NCBI GenBank assembly: GCA_021604645.1
Contig: BQJJ01000002.1
Span: 186,001-250,000 of the forward strand
DNA length: 64,000 nt
Source of the DNA: Methyloligella sp.
GTDB taxonomy: Bacteria > Pseudomonadota > Alphaproteobacteria > Rhizobiales > HXMU1428-3
Reading direction: 5' to 3'
The notes under the pieces were generated by a model. The model saw nothing but the letters and a program-made list of their open reading frames with translations, searched no databases and was not told the DNA's origin. The position numbers were made by a program, and so were the translations under genes. This document shows, in pieces, positions 27,501 through 37,270 of the stretch (positions are counted from its first letter, which is position 1; each line of letters begins with the position of its first letter).

Positions 27501-28901
27501 TTATTTGTTAACACGAGGTGACCAAGCCGGGTCGGATCCCCAAGAAGGTGTACGAACACGCCGCTCATTATATCCCGTTAAGTCCACAGAATAGATGCGA
27601 GCGCCCCCTTTTGCCCCCGGAGATTCCCTGAAAAACATCAAAACACGGCCATTTGGCGCCCAAGTTGGCCCCTCATTATGATAGCCTTCTGTCAAAATTC
27701 GCTCTCCAGAGCCATCTGGTTTCATAACACCAATCAGAAATCGCCCAGGAACTTGCTTGGTAAAAGCTATTAAATCCCCTCTGGGCGACCAAACAGGCGT
27801 AGAGTAACGCCCATCACCAAAACTGATTCTCTTCGCACCAGAGCCGTCTGAATTCATGACATAGAGCTGCTTCGAGCCTCCCCGATCAGATTCAAAGACA
27901 ATTTTTTTGCCATCTGGTGAATAACTCGGCGCTGTATCAATAGAAGCGCTATTCGTCAGACGAACCGTTTGTTTCGAGCCAATGTCTAGGGTAAAAATGT
28001 TCGCATTCCCCCCTTGCTGCAAGCTCATAATGATTTTTTGTCCATTTGGAGAAAAACGCGGGGCAAAGGTCATATTGGGAAAATCGCCTACCACACGCTT
28101 CAATCCCGTCTTTAAATTAAGCAAATAGACCCGAGGAACACCGCTCTCATAGGACATAAAAGTTAGCTCATCAGCGCGGGGGCCAAAACGCGGCGTTAAG
28201 ACCAAATGCTGTCCTTGAGTTAAATATCTAAGGTTATGCCCATCTTGATCCATGACAGCCAAGCGCTTAATGCGCCGCTTTTTACCGCCCGTTTCATCAA
28301 TAAAAGCCACCCGCGTGTCAAAATAGCCTGTCTCACCAGTAAGACGCTTATAAATAGTATCAGCAATCACATGCCCAACACGGCGCCAATTCTCATTTTC
28401 AATGAAAAACTGTTCACCAGAAAGCTGCTTGCCAGAAAACACATCCCATAACCGATATTGCGCCTTGATCCGGCGGTCAGGTAAACGCTCAACTTTACCA
28501 ACAACAACAGCCTGCGCTTTAATAACCCGCCAGTCAGAAAACTTGGGAACGCTCAAAACACTGGCATCTTTTTGAATAAAAGAGAGAGGATCCAACGGTT
28601 CAAATAACCCTGAGCCTGCCAGGTCAGCCTGAATAACCTGCACAACCTCTTGTGCAAAGCGTTGGTCTTCAAAGGTCTTGCCTTCAAATACTGAAATAGC
28701 AATCGGAATGGCCTGGACATTACCTTCGGTAATATCAATCTCAACCTGAGCATATGAGGGCGATGAAAAGCCCAGCAAGCACACAAAACTTGTGATCAAA
28801 GCCATAAAAGCTTTTTTCAAATTTGAAGAAAAAAGTTCCAAATTACATTGAAGTACAGAATTTTGAAGTGGGGTTTCCCATAATCTTGTTCTGTGAGCCA
28901 T
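27501..28901 (-). CDS. tolB: Tol-Pal system beta-propeller protein TolB
   Basis: Periplasmic partner of Pal and TolA. About 466 residues. After an unusually long N-terminal region comes a signal sequence (FMALITSFVCLLGFSSPSYAQ), then the TolB N-terminal domain (VEIDITEGNVQAIPIAIS) and a six-bladed propeller with repeats of the form SPDGKKIVFESDRGGSKQLYVMNSDG and SPRGDLIAFTKQ. The start is uncertain: the ATG at 28901 (MAHRTRLW) is plausible, but one just before the signal core would give a more typical signal peptide. tolA is about 110 nt upstream. Confidence 0.93.
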   Translation of the reverse strand: MAHRTRLWETPLQNSVLQCNLELFSSNLKKAFMALITSFVCLLGFSSPSYAQVEIDITEGNVQAIPIAISVFEGKTFEDQRFAQEVVQVIQADLAGSGLFEPLDPLSFIQKDASVLSVPKFSDWRVIKAQAVVVGKVERLPDRRIKAQYRLWDVFSGKQLSGEQFFIENENWRRVGHVIADTIYKRLTGETGYFDTRVAFIDETGGKKRRIKRLAVMDQDGHNLRYLTQGQHLVLTPRFGPRADELTFMSYESGVPRVYLLNLKTGLKRVVGDFPNMTFAPRFSPNGQKIIMSLQQGGNANIFTLDIGSKQTVRLTNSASIDTAPSYSPDGKKIVFESDRGGSKQLYVMNSDGSGAKRISFGDGRYSTPVWSPRGDLIAFTKQVPGRFLIGVMKPDGSGERILTEGYHNEGPTWAPNGRVLMFFRESPGAKGGARIYSVDLTGYNERRVRTPSWGSDPAWSPRVNK

Positions 28902-29007
28902 CTTGATTTTCACCTTTTGTATAAGATTTAATCTTCAAATTTAAAATATCTAAGTTTGAATATGAGCAAAACTCATTAACTCAGAACTCAAGCTTTAACA
29001 AATAACA

Positions 29008-29886
29008 TTATCCACGCAGCATATCACGCGGGTTAAAGTTCAAAATCATATCCTGCCAAGTGTCATATTTCCTTGCAGGCAAATTATAGGGCTGACATTG
29101 CCACACAGCCCGCGCCGCACTATCAGCCGCAGCCCGATGGAAAGAAGAAGCCCCCCGGTTTAAAACCCGTGGTTGCCCCTTTAACGTACCATCCTTATTA
29201 AGTTTAATTCGCAATTTGACACTCAACTCTTCAGCACCCAATCCACCAACAGGTGGGTTCCAACATTGTGATACACGCCGACGAAACGCATCAATCTCAT
29301 TGATGCTCATCTTCAAATGCTTCCCGCGCGGGTTGCCTTTAACCTTCTTAGCACCAGGTAAATCAGGTAGTTTAGAAGCCGTTGGTCCTGAATCAGGCAC
29401 TTTATTCAAAAGAGCGGCAATTTTATCTTCGTTGAATTTCTTCTTTTTGCGCTTCTTTTTAACAATCTTGGCTTTTGGTTTTGGCTTAGGTTTTGTTTTT
29501 TTCTTTGGCTTGGGTTTAGGCTTTTTGGCTACCTTCTTCTTGACCGGCTTGACCTTCTTCTTCTGAGCTTCTGGCTTTTTAGGAGGTAGCGGTTCTTGTT
29601 TCTCAGCTGTCGGTTGAACGGCGCGCTTTGGAGCCGGCTTTTTCTTCTTCTTTTTTTCCTTTATCTCTTTCGCGATGGGCTTTTGATCTTTTTTCTTCGT
29701 TTCTTTTTTCTCAGGCGCTTTCTTCAAACCAGCCTTCAGCTTAGTCAATTCAGAAATATCAACAATTTCCATCGGAATAGATTTAACTTCGTTCGGCTTT
29801 AACGCCTTCGCAGTCGTCAGAGAAAAAAGCGCAAAAGCCAAAAGGGCGCTATGAAACACCATAGATATGATAAGCCCTAGCTTCAC
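29008..29886 (-). CDS. tolA: TolA-like cell envelope integrity protein
   Basis: 292 residues. One N-terminal transmembrane helix (LGLIISMVFHSALLAFALFSL) anchors a long, extremely Lys/Pro-rich linker (about 55-160, with many KKK and KPKPK runs) and a compact C-terminal domain (INEIDAFRRRVSQCWNPPVGG ... AARAVWQCQPYNLP) typical of alphaproteobacterial TolA. It spans the periplasm and transmits the TolQR proton-motive signal to TolB-Pal. The order tolQ-tolR-tolA-tolB is conserved here. Confidence 0.92.
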   Translation of the reverse strand: MKLGLIISMVFHSALLAFALFSLTTAKALKPNEVKSIPMEIVDISELTKLKAGLKKAPEKKETKKKDQKPIAKEIKEKKKKKKPAPKRAVQPTAEKQEPLPPKKPEAQKKKVKPVKKKVAKKPKPKPKKKTKPKPKPKAKIVKKKRKKKKFNEDKIAALLNKVPDSGPTASKLPDLPGAKKVKGNPRGKHLKMSINEIDAFRRRVSQCWNPPVGGLGAEELSVKLRIKLNKDGTLKGQPRVLNRGASSFHRAAADSAARAVWQCQPYNLPARKYDTWQDMILNFNPRDMLRG

Positions 29887-29975
29887 CCTTTTCTCCTTAA
29901 TTTACGTGTTAAACCATAAAATGCGGCACGAATCATTCAGTAAAAACAATACACCTAACCAGAGCGCATTATGCA

Positions 29976-30428
29976 CTATTGGCTGCTGGCATCAGTTACA
30001 ATTGCCAACCTGGTAAACCCGGCATTAGAAATCTTTCCCATCACCTGCGAAATCATTCCATGTAAAGATTTTTGATCACCACGAATATATATCCGCTCAT
30101 TATAGCCATTTTTAGCAATCGCTTTGAGTTTAGGAACCAGCTCCTCAAGAGTAATCTCTTTATCCTGAATATAAACTTTACCGGTCTTATCAACCGAGAT
30201 CGTCAACGGTTCTTTTTCACCGCCCAATGATTTTGCTTCAGTTTTTGGCAATTCAAGTGGGATCCCAGCGCTGAGGAGTGGCGCTGTCACCATAAACACA
30301 ATCAACAGAACCAACATAACATCAACAAATGGCGTCACATTAATCTCAGACATAACAGCAGCACCGCCTCGGCTCCGAGACCTGCGTCTACGTGGAATAG
30401 CTTTTCCGCCTCCTAATGATGCACCCAT
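29976..30428 (-). CDS. tolR: Tol-Pal system protein TolR
   Basis: 150 residues of the ExbD/TolR family. A basic cytoplasmic start (PRRRRSRSRGGAAVMSEINVTP) is followed by the single transmembrane helix FVDVMLVLLIVFMVTAPLL with the conserved proton-relay aspartate, and a periplasmic domain. AAAGGAA sits 6 nt before the ATG. The gap to tolQ is 44 nt, so they are co-transcribed. Confidence 0.95.
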   Translation of the reverse strand: MGASLGGGKAIPRRRRSRSRGGAAVMSEINVTPFVDVMLVLLIVFMVTAPLLSAGIPLELPKTEAKSLGGEKEPLTISVDKTGKVYIQDKEITLEELVPKLKAIAKNGYNERIYIRGDQKSLHGMISQVMGKISNAGFTRLAIVTDASSQ

Positions 30429-30472
30429 AATGGTTCCTTTAAAAAAGAGGTTCCTTCAACAATTAGTCTCAA

Positions 30473-31258
30473 CTATTTTCGCATCTCAATTTGACGTGAT
30501 AAAATAGCTCCAAATTCATCTGCAAAGCCTTCATAACGCTGCGAAAGTCGCGCAATATCAGATGAATATTTATTATAAAAAATCACCGCCGGAATGGCCG
30601 CTAGAAGGCCTAGTGCTGTTGCAAACAAAGCTTCAGCAATACCAGGTGCTACAACAGCAAGGCTCGTATTCTTAGAAGCAGCAATAGATGAGAAACTATT
30701 CATAATTCCCCAAACCGTACCAAATAGCCCAACAAATGGGGCTGTCGAGCCTACAGTTGCTAAAAACAATAACTTGCTCTCTAACTTCTCAATTTCTCTG
30801 TTAAGAGCAACATCCATAACTTTTTCAATACGCATCTGAACAGAGACCATCACCTTAGGTCCAGCCTTCAAACTTTCATTCCATTCTCGCATAGCCGCCA
30901 AAAAGATGCTCTCAACCCCCTTGGTCTCACGTCTAGAGACGTCCTCATACAACTCTTCAAATGGTTCTCCAGACCAAAAAACCTTTTCAAATTCATTGGA
31001 GCGTTTTTTAGCCGAGGAGATGGAAAACATTTTCTCAAAAACGATGCCCCATGCCCAAATTGAAGCAAAAGCCAAGCCAATCATGACAATTTTTACAACA
31101 ATATCAGCTTGTAGAAAAAGAGAGACAAAAGAAAAATCACTGCTGTTAACGGTAACATTAGCGCTCATTAACGCGGCAGCACTCACCAACCCATCTGCAC
31201 CAGCTAAAACACCCCTATTACTTGCAAAGACTGAAGTGGATAAAATTACAAAGTCCAT
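30473..31258 (-). CDS. tolQ: Tol-Pal system proton channel TolQ
   Basis: 261 residues of the MotA/TolQ/ExbB family with three transmembrane helices (about 45-75, 155-180, 195-220). The conserved segment FLATVGSTAPFVGLFGTVWGIMNSFSSIA and the block LAVVAPGIAEALFATALGLLAAIPAVIFYN carry the channel residues. The N-terminus is about 25 residues longer than in E. coli, but AGAGGAA 6 nt before the ATG supports it. First gene of the tolQRAB unit. Confidence 0.95.
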   Translation of the reverse strand: MDFVILSTSVFASNRGVLAGADGLVSAAALMSANVTVNSSDFSFVSLFLQADIVVKIVMIGLAFASIWAWGIVFEKMFSISSAKKRSNEFEKVFWSGEPFEELYEDVSRRETKGVESIFLAAMREWNESLKAGPKVMVSVQMRIEKVMDVALNREIEKLESKLLFLATVGSTAPFVGLFGTVWGIMNSFSSIAASKNTSLAVVAPGIAEALFATALGLLAAIPAVIFYNKYSSDIARLSQRYEGFADEFGAILSRQIEMRK

Positions 31259-31525
31259 AAATTTCCTCTGATCTATCCCTTTAAAAATTGAAGGGTGTTT
31301 ATTATGAGGCCTAAATGAAAGTCATCTTTCACAAAAATTTGTGACAAAAGAAGGGCTCAAAAATGGTCCAAATTGTTAAAAAACAAGTTCACATCTAAAT
31401 AATACAGGCTCGATACCCCTGTTTTATCTGATTTTTTACAAAAACTATCTCAAGCTTAATCAGAAACTTCATTTGGTGATAAATTATTCGCGCCTTCTCT
31501 TCAAGCTTTCAAAGAGAATTCAAGT

Positions 31526-32023
31526 TTAAGCTTCTCTTTTTAAGAACGCATCCTTAATAGCTTCGGTTAACCGAACAGGCCGCCCTCTTTCATTAATCAG
31601 TACAATCGTCACCATTGCCCGAAATAAAACAGTGTCATCTCGTCTGATTTCCTGAGCAATTTTTAAACTGGCAGTATTTTGCGTCGCAACTTTCGTGACA
31701 ACCTCTAATACATCATCCATCATCGCCGGCTTTAAATAATCAATATCCATATGCCGAACCACAAAGAAGCAACGAGTGGCCCCATCAGCGCCATCAAACA
31801 ACTCTTTCTGGTTCAGACCTATAAGGCGAACAAAATCCGTCCTCCCCCTCTCACACCAACGAATGTAACTTGCATGGTAAACAAGACCCGAAAAGTCCGT
31901 GTCCTCATAGTAAACCCTCAGCGGCAATATATGGCTGTCCCCTTGCAAACATCCGGCTAAATCCGGCCAGTTATTTAACTGGTTTTCATTTGTATTTGGG
32001 TCATTTGGTCCTTTGTCAGACAT
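31526..32023 (-). CDS. ybgC: Tol-Pal-associated acyl-CoA thioesterase
   Basis: 165-residue hot-dog thioesterase. The active-site block RVYYEDTDFSGLVYHASYIRWCERGRTDFVR contains the catalytic aspartate and the usual Tyr-His pair. The first 25 residues (MSDKGPNDPNTNENQLNNW) are extra compared with E. coli YbgC. It precedes tolQ as in most proteobacteria, but about 270 nt separate them and a terminator-containing unknown gene lies on its other side. Confidence 0.92.
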   Translation of the reverse strand: MSDKGPNDPNTNENQLNNWPDLAGCLQGDSHILPLRVYYEDTDFSGLVYHASYIRWCERGRTDFVRLIGLNQKELFDGADGATRCFFVVRHMDIDYLKPAMMDDVLEVVTKVATQNTASLKIAQEIRRDDTVLFRAMVTIVLINERGRPVRLTEAIKDAFLKREA

Positions 32024-32074
32024 GCCAAATCCTCTTAAATCTAATAACTAAAGCTACCTATAGCGCAAAAAAAA

Positions 32075-32105
32075 TCGCCTGATGAGATAAGGTTTCATCA
32101 AGCGA
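32075..32105 (-). terminator. Terminator of the 33-kb unknown gene
   Basis: On the minus strand TCGCTTGATGA and TCATCAGGCGA pair around 9 nt and are followed by T8. It lies about 70 nt past that gene and just before ybgC. Confidence 0.85.
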
Positions 32106-32172
32106 CTTATAATCAAATGTTATATATTTGAACAGGGCTTCGAATTTAATAGAGTTTCATACAAACGCTACT

Positions 32173-33117
32173 TCAATGAACATTTTTGTTCCGTGTCTCA
32201 GCTGCAGTGGCCGCATGAACATAGTCCACTTCACCGTTTGCTGTCTCTGCTGCCACGCCCAGCGCAAGTGTTCTTGTTTCAATATCATCAACATTCAAAC
32301 CATCAGATGCATTCTCAATTGCAGAAGCCACCTTTTTGGCCAAAGCATCCCACATGCCATTTTCAACACAAAAAGCCTCAGCTTTTGCAGAAGCTCCCTC
32401 GCCGAGCTGCCCAAGTAAAGCACCTAATATTAGCAATTCTCTATCCACGCGCATTTCATAAGCAGCAGCTGCAGCTACACCATATTCAAAAACCCGCATC
32501 CCTCTTGCCGCTGCATCACTTCCAACTGTCCCATCAATCAATGCAATCGCTTTAACCACAGGCTCTGAACGCGGAACAACAAAATGATCTCTGTCCAAAT
32601 AATCGATTGTCTCTTTTCGCGCCAAAGGAGGAAGTGATGGAGCTAAACCACCATCAGCAGCTTCTTCATCAGGAGCACCCGCCGCAGTCTGCACCATCTC
32701 AGTCACAGCCTCAGTCATAGCACCTGATACACCGCCAACAGCACCAGCTGCGGCAATCGCCACACTTTCAGCTTCTTGAACAATTTCAGAATTTACAACT
32801 TCACTCACTTTAGCCGCTGCTGCCTCTGCAACATGGTCAACAGTCGAACTTACCGTTTCTTGAACGTGTTCAGCTGCCTCTGAAACAGTCTCAGTAACTG
32901 TCTCTTTCACTGTTTCAACTGTTGAAGAAGCTTGCTCTTTAGCAGTATTTAAAGCTTCTTGCCCACTAGCGATCGTATCATTAAGAATATTGCCACTGCT
33001 CTCTTGACCAGCAACTAAGTCTTCATGACCCCCTGCAGTGTCTTGAACGGTTTCTTTCGTAGCTGGCTTATCACCACCACCAAATATTTTTTTAATCACA
33101 CCAAATAATGACGCCAT
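32173..33117 (-). CDS. Unknown alanine/threonine-rich helical protein
   Basis: 314 residues. A short amphipathic start (MASLFGVIKKIFGGGDKP) is followed by a long low-complexity region (about 40-125) of repeating TVKETVTETVSEAAEHVQETV type, with the character of an amphipathic helix or coiled coil. An alanine-rich hydrophobic stretch (about 120-150) and a folded C-terminal domain (about 165-310, RKETIDYLDRDHFVVPRSEP ... GALLGQLGEGASAKAEAF) follow. GGGGAG lies upstream of the ATG at 33117. No family recognised. It sits between ruvB and ybgC and has its own terminator, so it interrupts the usual neighbourhood. Confidence 0.7.
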   Translation of the reverse strand: MASLFGVIKKIFGGGDKPATKETVQDTAGGHEDLVAGQESSGNILNDTIASGQEALNTAKEQASSTVETVKETVTETVSEAAEHVQETVSSTVDHVAEAAAAKVSEVVNSEIVQEAESVAIAAAGAVGGVSGAMTEAVTEMVQTAAGAPDEEAADGGLAPSLPPLARKETIDYLDRDHFVVPRSEPVVKAIALIDGTVGSDAAARGMRVFEYGVAAAAAYEMRVDRELLILGALLGQLGEGASAKAEAFCVENGMWDALAKKVASAIENASDGLNVDDIETRTLALGVAAETANGEVDYVHAATAAETRNKNVH

Positions 33118-33388
33118 TTCGTTTTCTCCCCAAAATACCGTTCTGAATTTTTCCACTCAACTAAACAACACGCATGCTTTAGTCGCTAATCCTGATCTAT
33201 TGCAAAAAAGATCAGTCATTCAAATCAGACTTTTAAAATAGTCCTATATTCACGACAAAGGAATGAAACTTTAGCGCCAATACTGGTCAATTCTGAGGCT
33301 TTTTCAGCCTCATTTTCTACTTAAACAACCAAAAGACCTAAGAATATTGAACAGTTAAACCAAAGCGCAAACATCAAATTCCACGAAA

Positions 33389-34465
33389 CTAGTCAGAAAA
33401 TTTATCCACATCTGTTTCGTCAACCACGCCTGTTTCGTCAAAAAGAGACGACTGAACATCTTGCGGTGAGCTCTCAGGCCGTTTTAATCCTAAATGCTTA
33501 TAAGCTTTTGCCATCACAACCCGGCCACGAGGTGTCCGCGCAATCAGCCCTTGCTGCAATAAATAAGGCTCAACAATTTCTTCCAAAGCATCTCGTGGCT
33601 CAGATAACGCTGCAGCAATCGTCTCAATCCCAACTGGCCCGCCCTCATAATTATGTATGATGCAGTTCAAGTATCTATGGTCAAGCTGATCAAGCCCAAG
33701 ACTATCAACCTCAAGCTGAGAGAGCGCTTTATCTGCAATATCTTTCGTAATCTCACCGCCACCATAAACAGAAGCAAAATCACGAACACGGCGCAATAAA
33801 CGCCCGGCAATCCGCGGTGTTCCACGAGACCGCATCGCAATTTCAAGTGCACCTTCAGGCGAAATATGCATCTCTAAAACCTTGGCTCCTCTGGTTACAA
33901 TGCCACAAAGCTCCGCCGTTTCATAAAAGTTCAACCTGATCGGAATGCCAAACCGGTCACGCAAAGGCGTTGTAAGCAAGCCAGCCCTTGTCGTTGCACC
34001 AACAAGAGTGAATTTAGCAAGCTCAATCTGAACTGAACGTGCCGCCGGCCCCTCGCCAATAATTAAATCCAGCTTGAAATCTTCCATGGCCGGATAAAGC
34101 ACTTCTTCAACAGCCGGGCTTAAACGATGGATCTCATCAATAAATAAAACATCCCGCTCTTCTAAATTGGTCAGAAGCGCAGCCAGATCACCAGCCTTTG
34201 CAATCACCGGCCCTGAGGTCGAGCGGAAATTCACACCAAGTTCACGGGCAACAATTTGCGCCAGAGTTGTTTTTCCTAAGCCCGGAGGTCCAGCAAAAAG
34301 AACATGATCAAGCGCATCTCCGCGCCCACGGGCCGCTTCAATAAACACCTTCATATTCTGGCGCGCCTGGTCCTGACCAACAAAATCATCCAGCACAAGC
34401 GGGCGAATAGAGCGCTCTTCTTCGTCAGTAAGCTTTGGCTTGCTGTCGATCATACGGTCATTCAT
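33389..34465 (-). CDS. ruvB: Holliday junction branch migration ATPase RuvB
   Basis: 358 residues. AAA+ motor with Walker [13 protein letters not shown] (about 58-69), Walker [18 protein letters not shown], sensor [19 protein letters not shown], and a C-terminal winged helix ([18 protein letters not shown]). It drives branch migration with RuvA at recombination intermediates. The start overlaps the ruvA stop by 4 nt, implying translational coupling. Confidence 0.98.
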   Translation of the reverse strand: MNDRMIDSKPKLTDEEERSIRPLVLDDFVGQDQARQNMKVFIEAARGRGDALDHVLFAGPPGLGKTTLAQIVARELGVNFRSTSGPVIAKAGDLAALLTNLEERDVLFIDEIHRLSPAVEEVLYPAMEDFKLDLIIGEGPAARSVQIELAKFTLVGATTRAGLLTTPLRDRFGIPIRLNFYETAELCGIVTRGAKVLEMHISPEGALEIAMRSRGTPRIAGRLLRRVRDFASVYGGGEITKDIADKALSQLEVDSLGLDQLDHRYLNCIIHNYEGGPVGIETIAAALSEPRDALEEIVEPYLLQQGLIARTPRGRVVMAKAYKHLGLKRPESSPQDVQSSLFDETGVVDETDVDKFSD

Positions 34466-35082
34466 TTCGCCAACTCCTTCAAGCCAAGGCGGATGAGTTC
34501 TTCAACAGAAGTCTCCTCTCCCGTTTCCTGGAAAGCGGCTGCAACGGCCATGCTCGCATCTGTTGGTTGATAGCCAAGATTAGTGAGTGCAGACACCGCA
34601 TCCGCAGCTTTAGATGTTCCCCCTCCAGGCGCGACAATCTCAGCCGCTCCACCCAGGGTTTTCCCATCAATCACAGCTGGCATCGGCACTTTGTCTTTTA
34701 ATTCAGAGACAATCCGCATCGCAACCTTCGGCCCAACACCAGGGGCGCGAGAAACAATGGCTTTATCTTGCAAAGCAATTGCATTGGATAAATCAGTGGT
34801 TGTTAAAGTGCCTAATATAGCCAAGGCAACTTTCGCCCCAACCCCTTGCACAGATTGTAACTTACGAAACCATTCCCGCTCAAAATCATTCGCAAAGCCA
34901 AAAAGCTTTATCTCTGTTTCTCTCACATGTGTTTCGATGGAAAGAACAGCTGCTTCGCCAGCACCAGGCAAGGTTTGTAAAGTGCGACCGGAACAATGCA
35001 CATCATAACAAACACCGTTCACGTCAATAAGAACCCAGTCCTCACCAACTGAATCAATGATGCCTTTTAATTTACCAATCAT
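34462..35082 (-). CDS. ruvA: Holliday junction DNA-binding protein RuvA
   Basis: 206 residues, [31 protein letters not shown] at the OB-fold N-terminus, two helix-hairpin-helix motifs ([38 protein letters not shown]) and a C-terminal domain that contacts RuvB. The ATG at 35082 is chosen because it gives the family start and follows GGTGGGA; an upstream in-frame start at 35121 is rejected. ruvC precedes it by about 125 nt, ruvB overlaps it. Confidence 0.97.
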   Translation of the reverse strand: MIGKLKGIIDSVGEDWVLIDVNGVCYDVHCSGRTLQTLPGAGEAAVLSIETHVRETEIKLFGFANDFEREWFRKLQSVQGVGAKVALAILGTLTTTDLSNAIALQDKAIVSRAPGVGPKVAMRIVSELKDKVPMPAVIDGKTLGGAAEIVAPGGGTSKAADAVSALTNLGYQPTDASMAVAAAFQETGEETSVEELIRLGLKELAK

Positions 35083-35206
35083 ACAAAGTCCCACCTTGAT
35101 AATCTTTAAAGAGAGAATCACAATAATGAGCTTAAAATAGAGAAATCTGACGTGAGAATATAGTATTTCTTTTATATGGAAGAGAGAGAAGAAAAAGTAT
35201 GGGCCA

Positions 35207-35719
35207 CTAACTAGCCTTTAAAGCAGATCGAAGCCGGTCTTGCCCACGATTATGAGCATGGCATATAGCAATCGCCAAAGCGTCGGCTGCATCATCAGTT
35301 TCAGGTTTTGCCTTAGGGAGAAGATGGCGCAACATGGCATGGATCTGATCTTTATCAGCATGACCAGAGCCGGTCACAGTCTTTTTCACCATATTTGGCG
35401 CATATTCAGCAACTGGGCACCCATGAAGAGCCGGCACAAGCAAAGCAATGCCCCTTGCTTGGCCCAGTTTTAAAGTGGCAACAGCATCCTTATTGACAAA
35501 TGTCTGCTCAACAGCAGCCTCTTGCGGCTCATGACACTCAATCACCTCATGAAGCCCTTTATAAAGTGAAGCAAGACGCTCCGCCAAGCTCTCTTTCGCA
35601 TTTGATTTTAAAGTACCACCAGTGACATAAGAAAGACGAACACCATCAAAATCAATGATGCCCCACCCCATAAATCTCAAACCAGGGTCAATACCAATAA
35701 TGCGCGTCGTCTTATTCAC
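35207..35719 (-). CDS. ruvC: Crossover junction endodeoxyribonuclease RuvC
   Basis: 170 residues. Catalytic acidic residues are visible in [14 protein letters not shown] (Asp near residue 11), [23 protein letters not shown], and [15 protein letters not shown]. It resolves Holliday junctions processed by RuvAB. GTG start. First gene of the ruvCAB cluster, about 115 nt downstream of yebC, in the order commonly seen in Proteobacteria. Confidence 0.97.
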   Translation of the reverse strand: MNKTTRIIGIDPGLRFMGWGIIDFDGVRLSYVTGGTLKSNAKESLAERLASLYKGLHEVIECHEPQEAAVEQTFVNKDAVATLKLGQARGIALLVPALHGCPVAEYAPNMVKKTVTGSGHADKDQIHAMLRHLLPKAKPETDDAADALAIAICHAHNRGQDRLRSALKAS

Positions 35720-35835
35720 TGAAACCCCTTAAAAGAGTTAAGAGCATACAAATAAAAACAACGCGCTCTTTAAGTTAAAATTTCTGAGTTTGTAAAATCT
35801 CTAACCTATGTAAAGCAAAGAATATTACAAAGGAA

Positions 35836-36582
35836 CTAGTTCCCGAGTTTTTCCATCAAGCTGTCAGAGACTTCAAAATTGGCGTAAATATTCTGCACAT
35901 CATCCTGATCCTCAAGAGCATCTAACATCTTGAACATCTTCTCGCCCTTCTCATCATCAAGCTCAATATTGTTTTGAGGCTTCCAAATCAGTTTAGCTGA
36001 TGAGGGTTCGCCAAATTTTTCTTCCATTGTCTTGGCAACTTCATGCAAAGAATCATTATCTACATATAACATATGAGCGTCATCATCACTCTCAACTTCA
36101 TTGGCACCAGCCTCTAAAGCCGCTTCAAACATGTCATCTTCGCTTGCAACATCAAGTGGAAATTCAATAGCTCCCACATGATCAAACCCAAAAGAAACAG
36201 CACCTGTCTCACCAAGATTGCCACCACTTTTAGTAAAAATAGCCCGAACTTCACCAGCCGTTCTGTTGCGATTGTCAGTCAATGCCTCAACAATCACACC
36301 AACACCGCCAATGCCAAAACCTTCATAGCGAACTTCTTCATAGTTCTCGCCACCAGCGTCTAAAGATTTTTTCACAGCGCGGTCAATATTATCTTTAGGC
36401 ATATTTTGCGCCTTGGCCGCTTGAATAGCCGTCCGCAAACGAGGGTTCATATCCGGATCTGGCGTCCCCATTTTAGCCGCAACCGTGATCTCTTTCGCTA
36501 ATTTCGAGAAAATCTTTGAACGCTTCTTATCTTGAGCGCCCTTCCGGTGCATAATGTTTTTAAATTTAGAATGGCCCGCCAT
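35836..36582 (-). CDS. yebC: YebC/PmpR-family regulatory or ribosome-rescue protein
   Basis: 248 residues with the canonical start [32 protein letters not shown] and the blocks [41 protein letters not shown] and [12 protein letters not shown]. Family members have been described as transcription regulators and as factors relieving ribosome stalling. GAGG lies 6 nt before the ATG at 36582; an in-frame start at 36600 is rejected. The yebC-ruvCAB order is widespread. Confidence 0.95.
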   Translation of the reverse strand: MAGHSKFKNIMHRKGAQDKKRSKIFSKLAKEITVAAKMGTPDPDMNPRLRTAIQAAKAQNMPKDNIDRAVKKSLDAGGENYEEVRYEGFGIGGVGVIVEALTDNRNRTAGEVRAIFTKSGGNLGETGAVSFGFDHVGAIEFPLDVASEDDMFEAALEAGANEVESDDDAHMLYVDNDSLHEVAKTMEEKFGEPSSAKLIWKPQNNIELDDEKGEKMFKMLDALEDQDDVQNIYANFEVSDSLMEKLGN

Positions 36583-36665
36583 GGCAACCTCGTCATGCAA
36601 AATAATAAGTTAAACTGAACCTTAAGTTCCTGATCCCGCTTTATAAGCGAGCTATCAAACAAAAT

Positions 36666-36739
36666 CTAGAGCGTTCCGAATAAAATTACCCATATGAAGA
36701 AGTTGTTTTCTAGAATCTACCTATTAAGCGCAACGCTCT
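36666..36739. repeat. AGAGCGTT/AACGCTCT inverted repeat
   Basis: CTAGAGCGTTCCGAATAAAA at 36666 resembles TTAGAGCATTCCGCACAAAA at 38877 and, on the opposite strand, CTAGAGCATTCTG at about 52982. Here a matching arm AACGCTCT occurs at 36732-36739. It looks like a second short intergenic repeat family. Confidence 0.5.
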
Positions 36740-36769
36740 TGGCTAACCAGAAATAATTAATACCTAGAT

Positions 36770-36876
36770 GAAGAGGGAGTGACACCACTTCGGTGTCAGG
36801 ACATGAAAGCTTGTCTGCCAGGCTAGAGCACTGCACCTCGTAGGCCCAAGCGCAAGGAATAGCCGTGAGAGAGAAA
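36770..36876 (+). repeat. Composite palindromic element, copy D (degenerate)
   Basis: Keeps GAGGGAGTGAC, the first hairpin GACACC-ACTTC-GGTGTC, the AGGACATG link and the terminal AGCCGTGAGAGA, but the middle hairpins are decayed (CTTGTCTGCCAGGC, CACCTCGTAGG, CAAGCGCAAGG). It lies upstream of yebC in otherwise gene-free DNA. Confidence 0.75.
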
Positions 36877-37270
36877 GACAAAACCTCATTAATCTTTTGT
36901 TAACCCTGAGGGCGGCATCATTAGAGGCGTAGAGAAAATGATTCTTCTCAAACATTCATATTCTCCGCAAACTGATCATCAAAGAAAGTTTTTCTTTCAT
37001 CTTGATTTTTACCAATTGAACAAGAGAAGAAGTTTCAATTGCCAAAATCAATCATGAAAGACAAAATTTTAAAAGATGTCAGCTCTAATCCTGCAATAGG
37101 ATTAGGAACTCCTGTCTTGCAAAAAGACAGATTCACAGCGCTAAAAGAAACTTCATTCCAGCCCGAATGAAACAAGTTGTCTTTTACATGTGAAAAAACT
37201 GAAGCGTACCTGTCGTGTTTTTATGAAATGAATGACCCCAGAATTTTTCATTTTATAAACTGACCTCTAC
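36877..37270. other. Gene-free region after copy D
   Basis: About 390 nt. It holds a small hairpin CTAATCCT-GCAAT-AGGATTAG near 37083-37103 and a 38-codon open frame at 37054-37170 without a ribosome site, which I do not call as a gene. Confidence 0.4.

Noticed and set aside
37054..37170. 38-codon plus-strand open frame upstream of the YmdB-like gene
   Set aside because: No Shine-Dalgarno sequence, no signal or motif, and part of it is a hairpin; left as non-coding.
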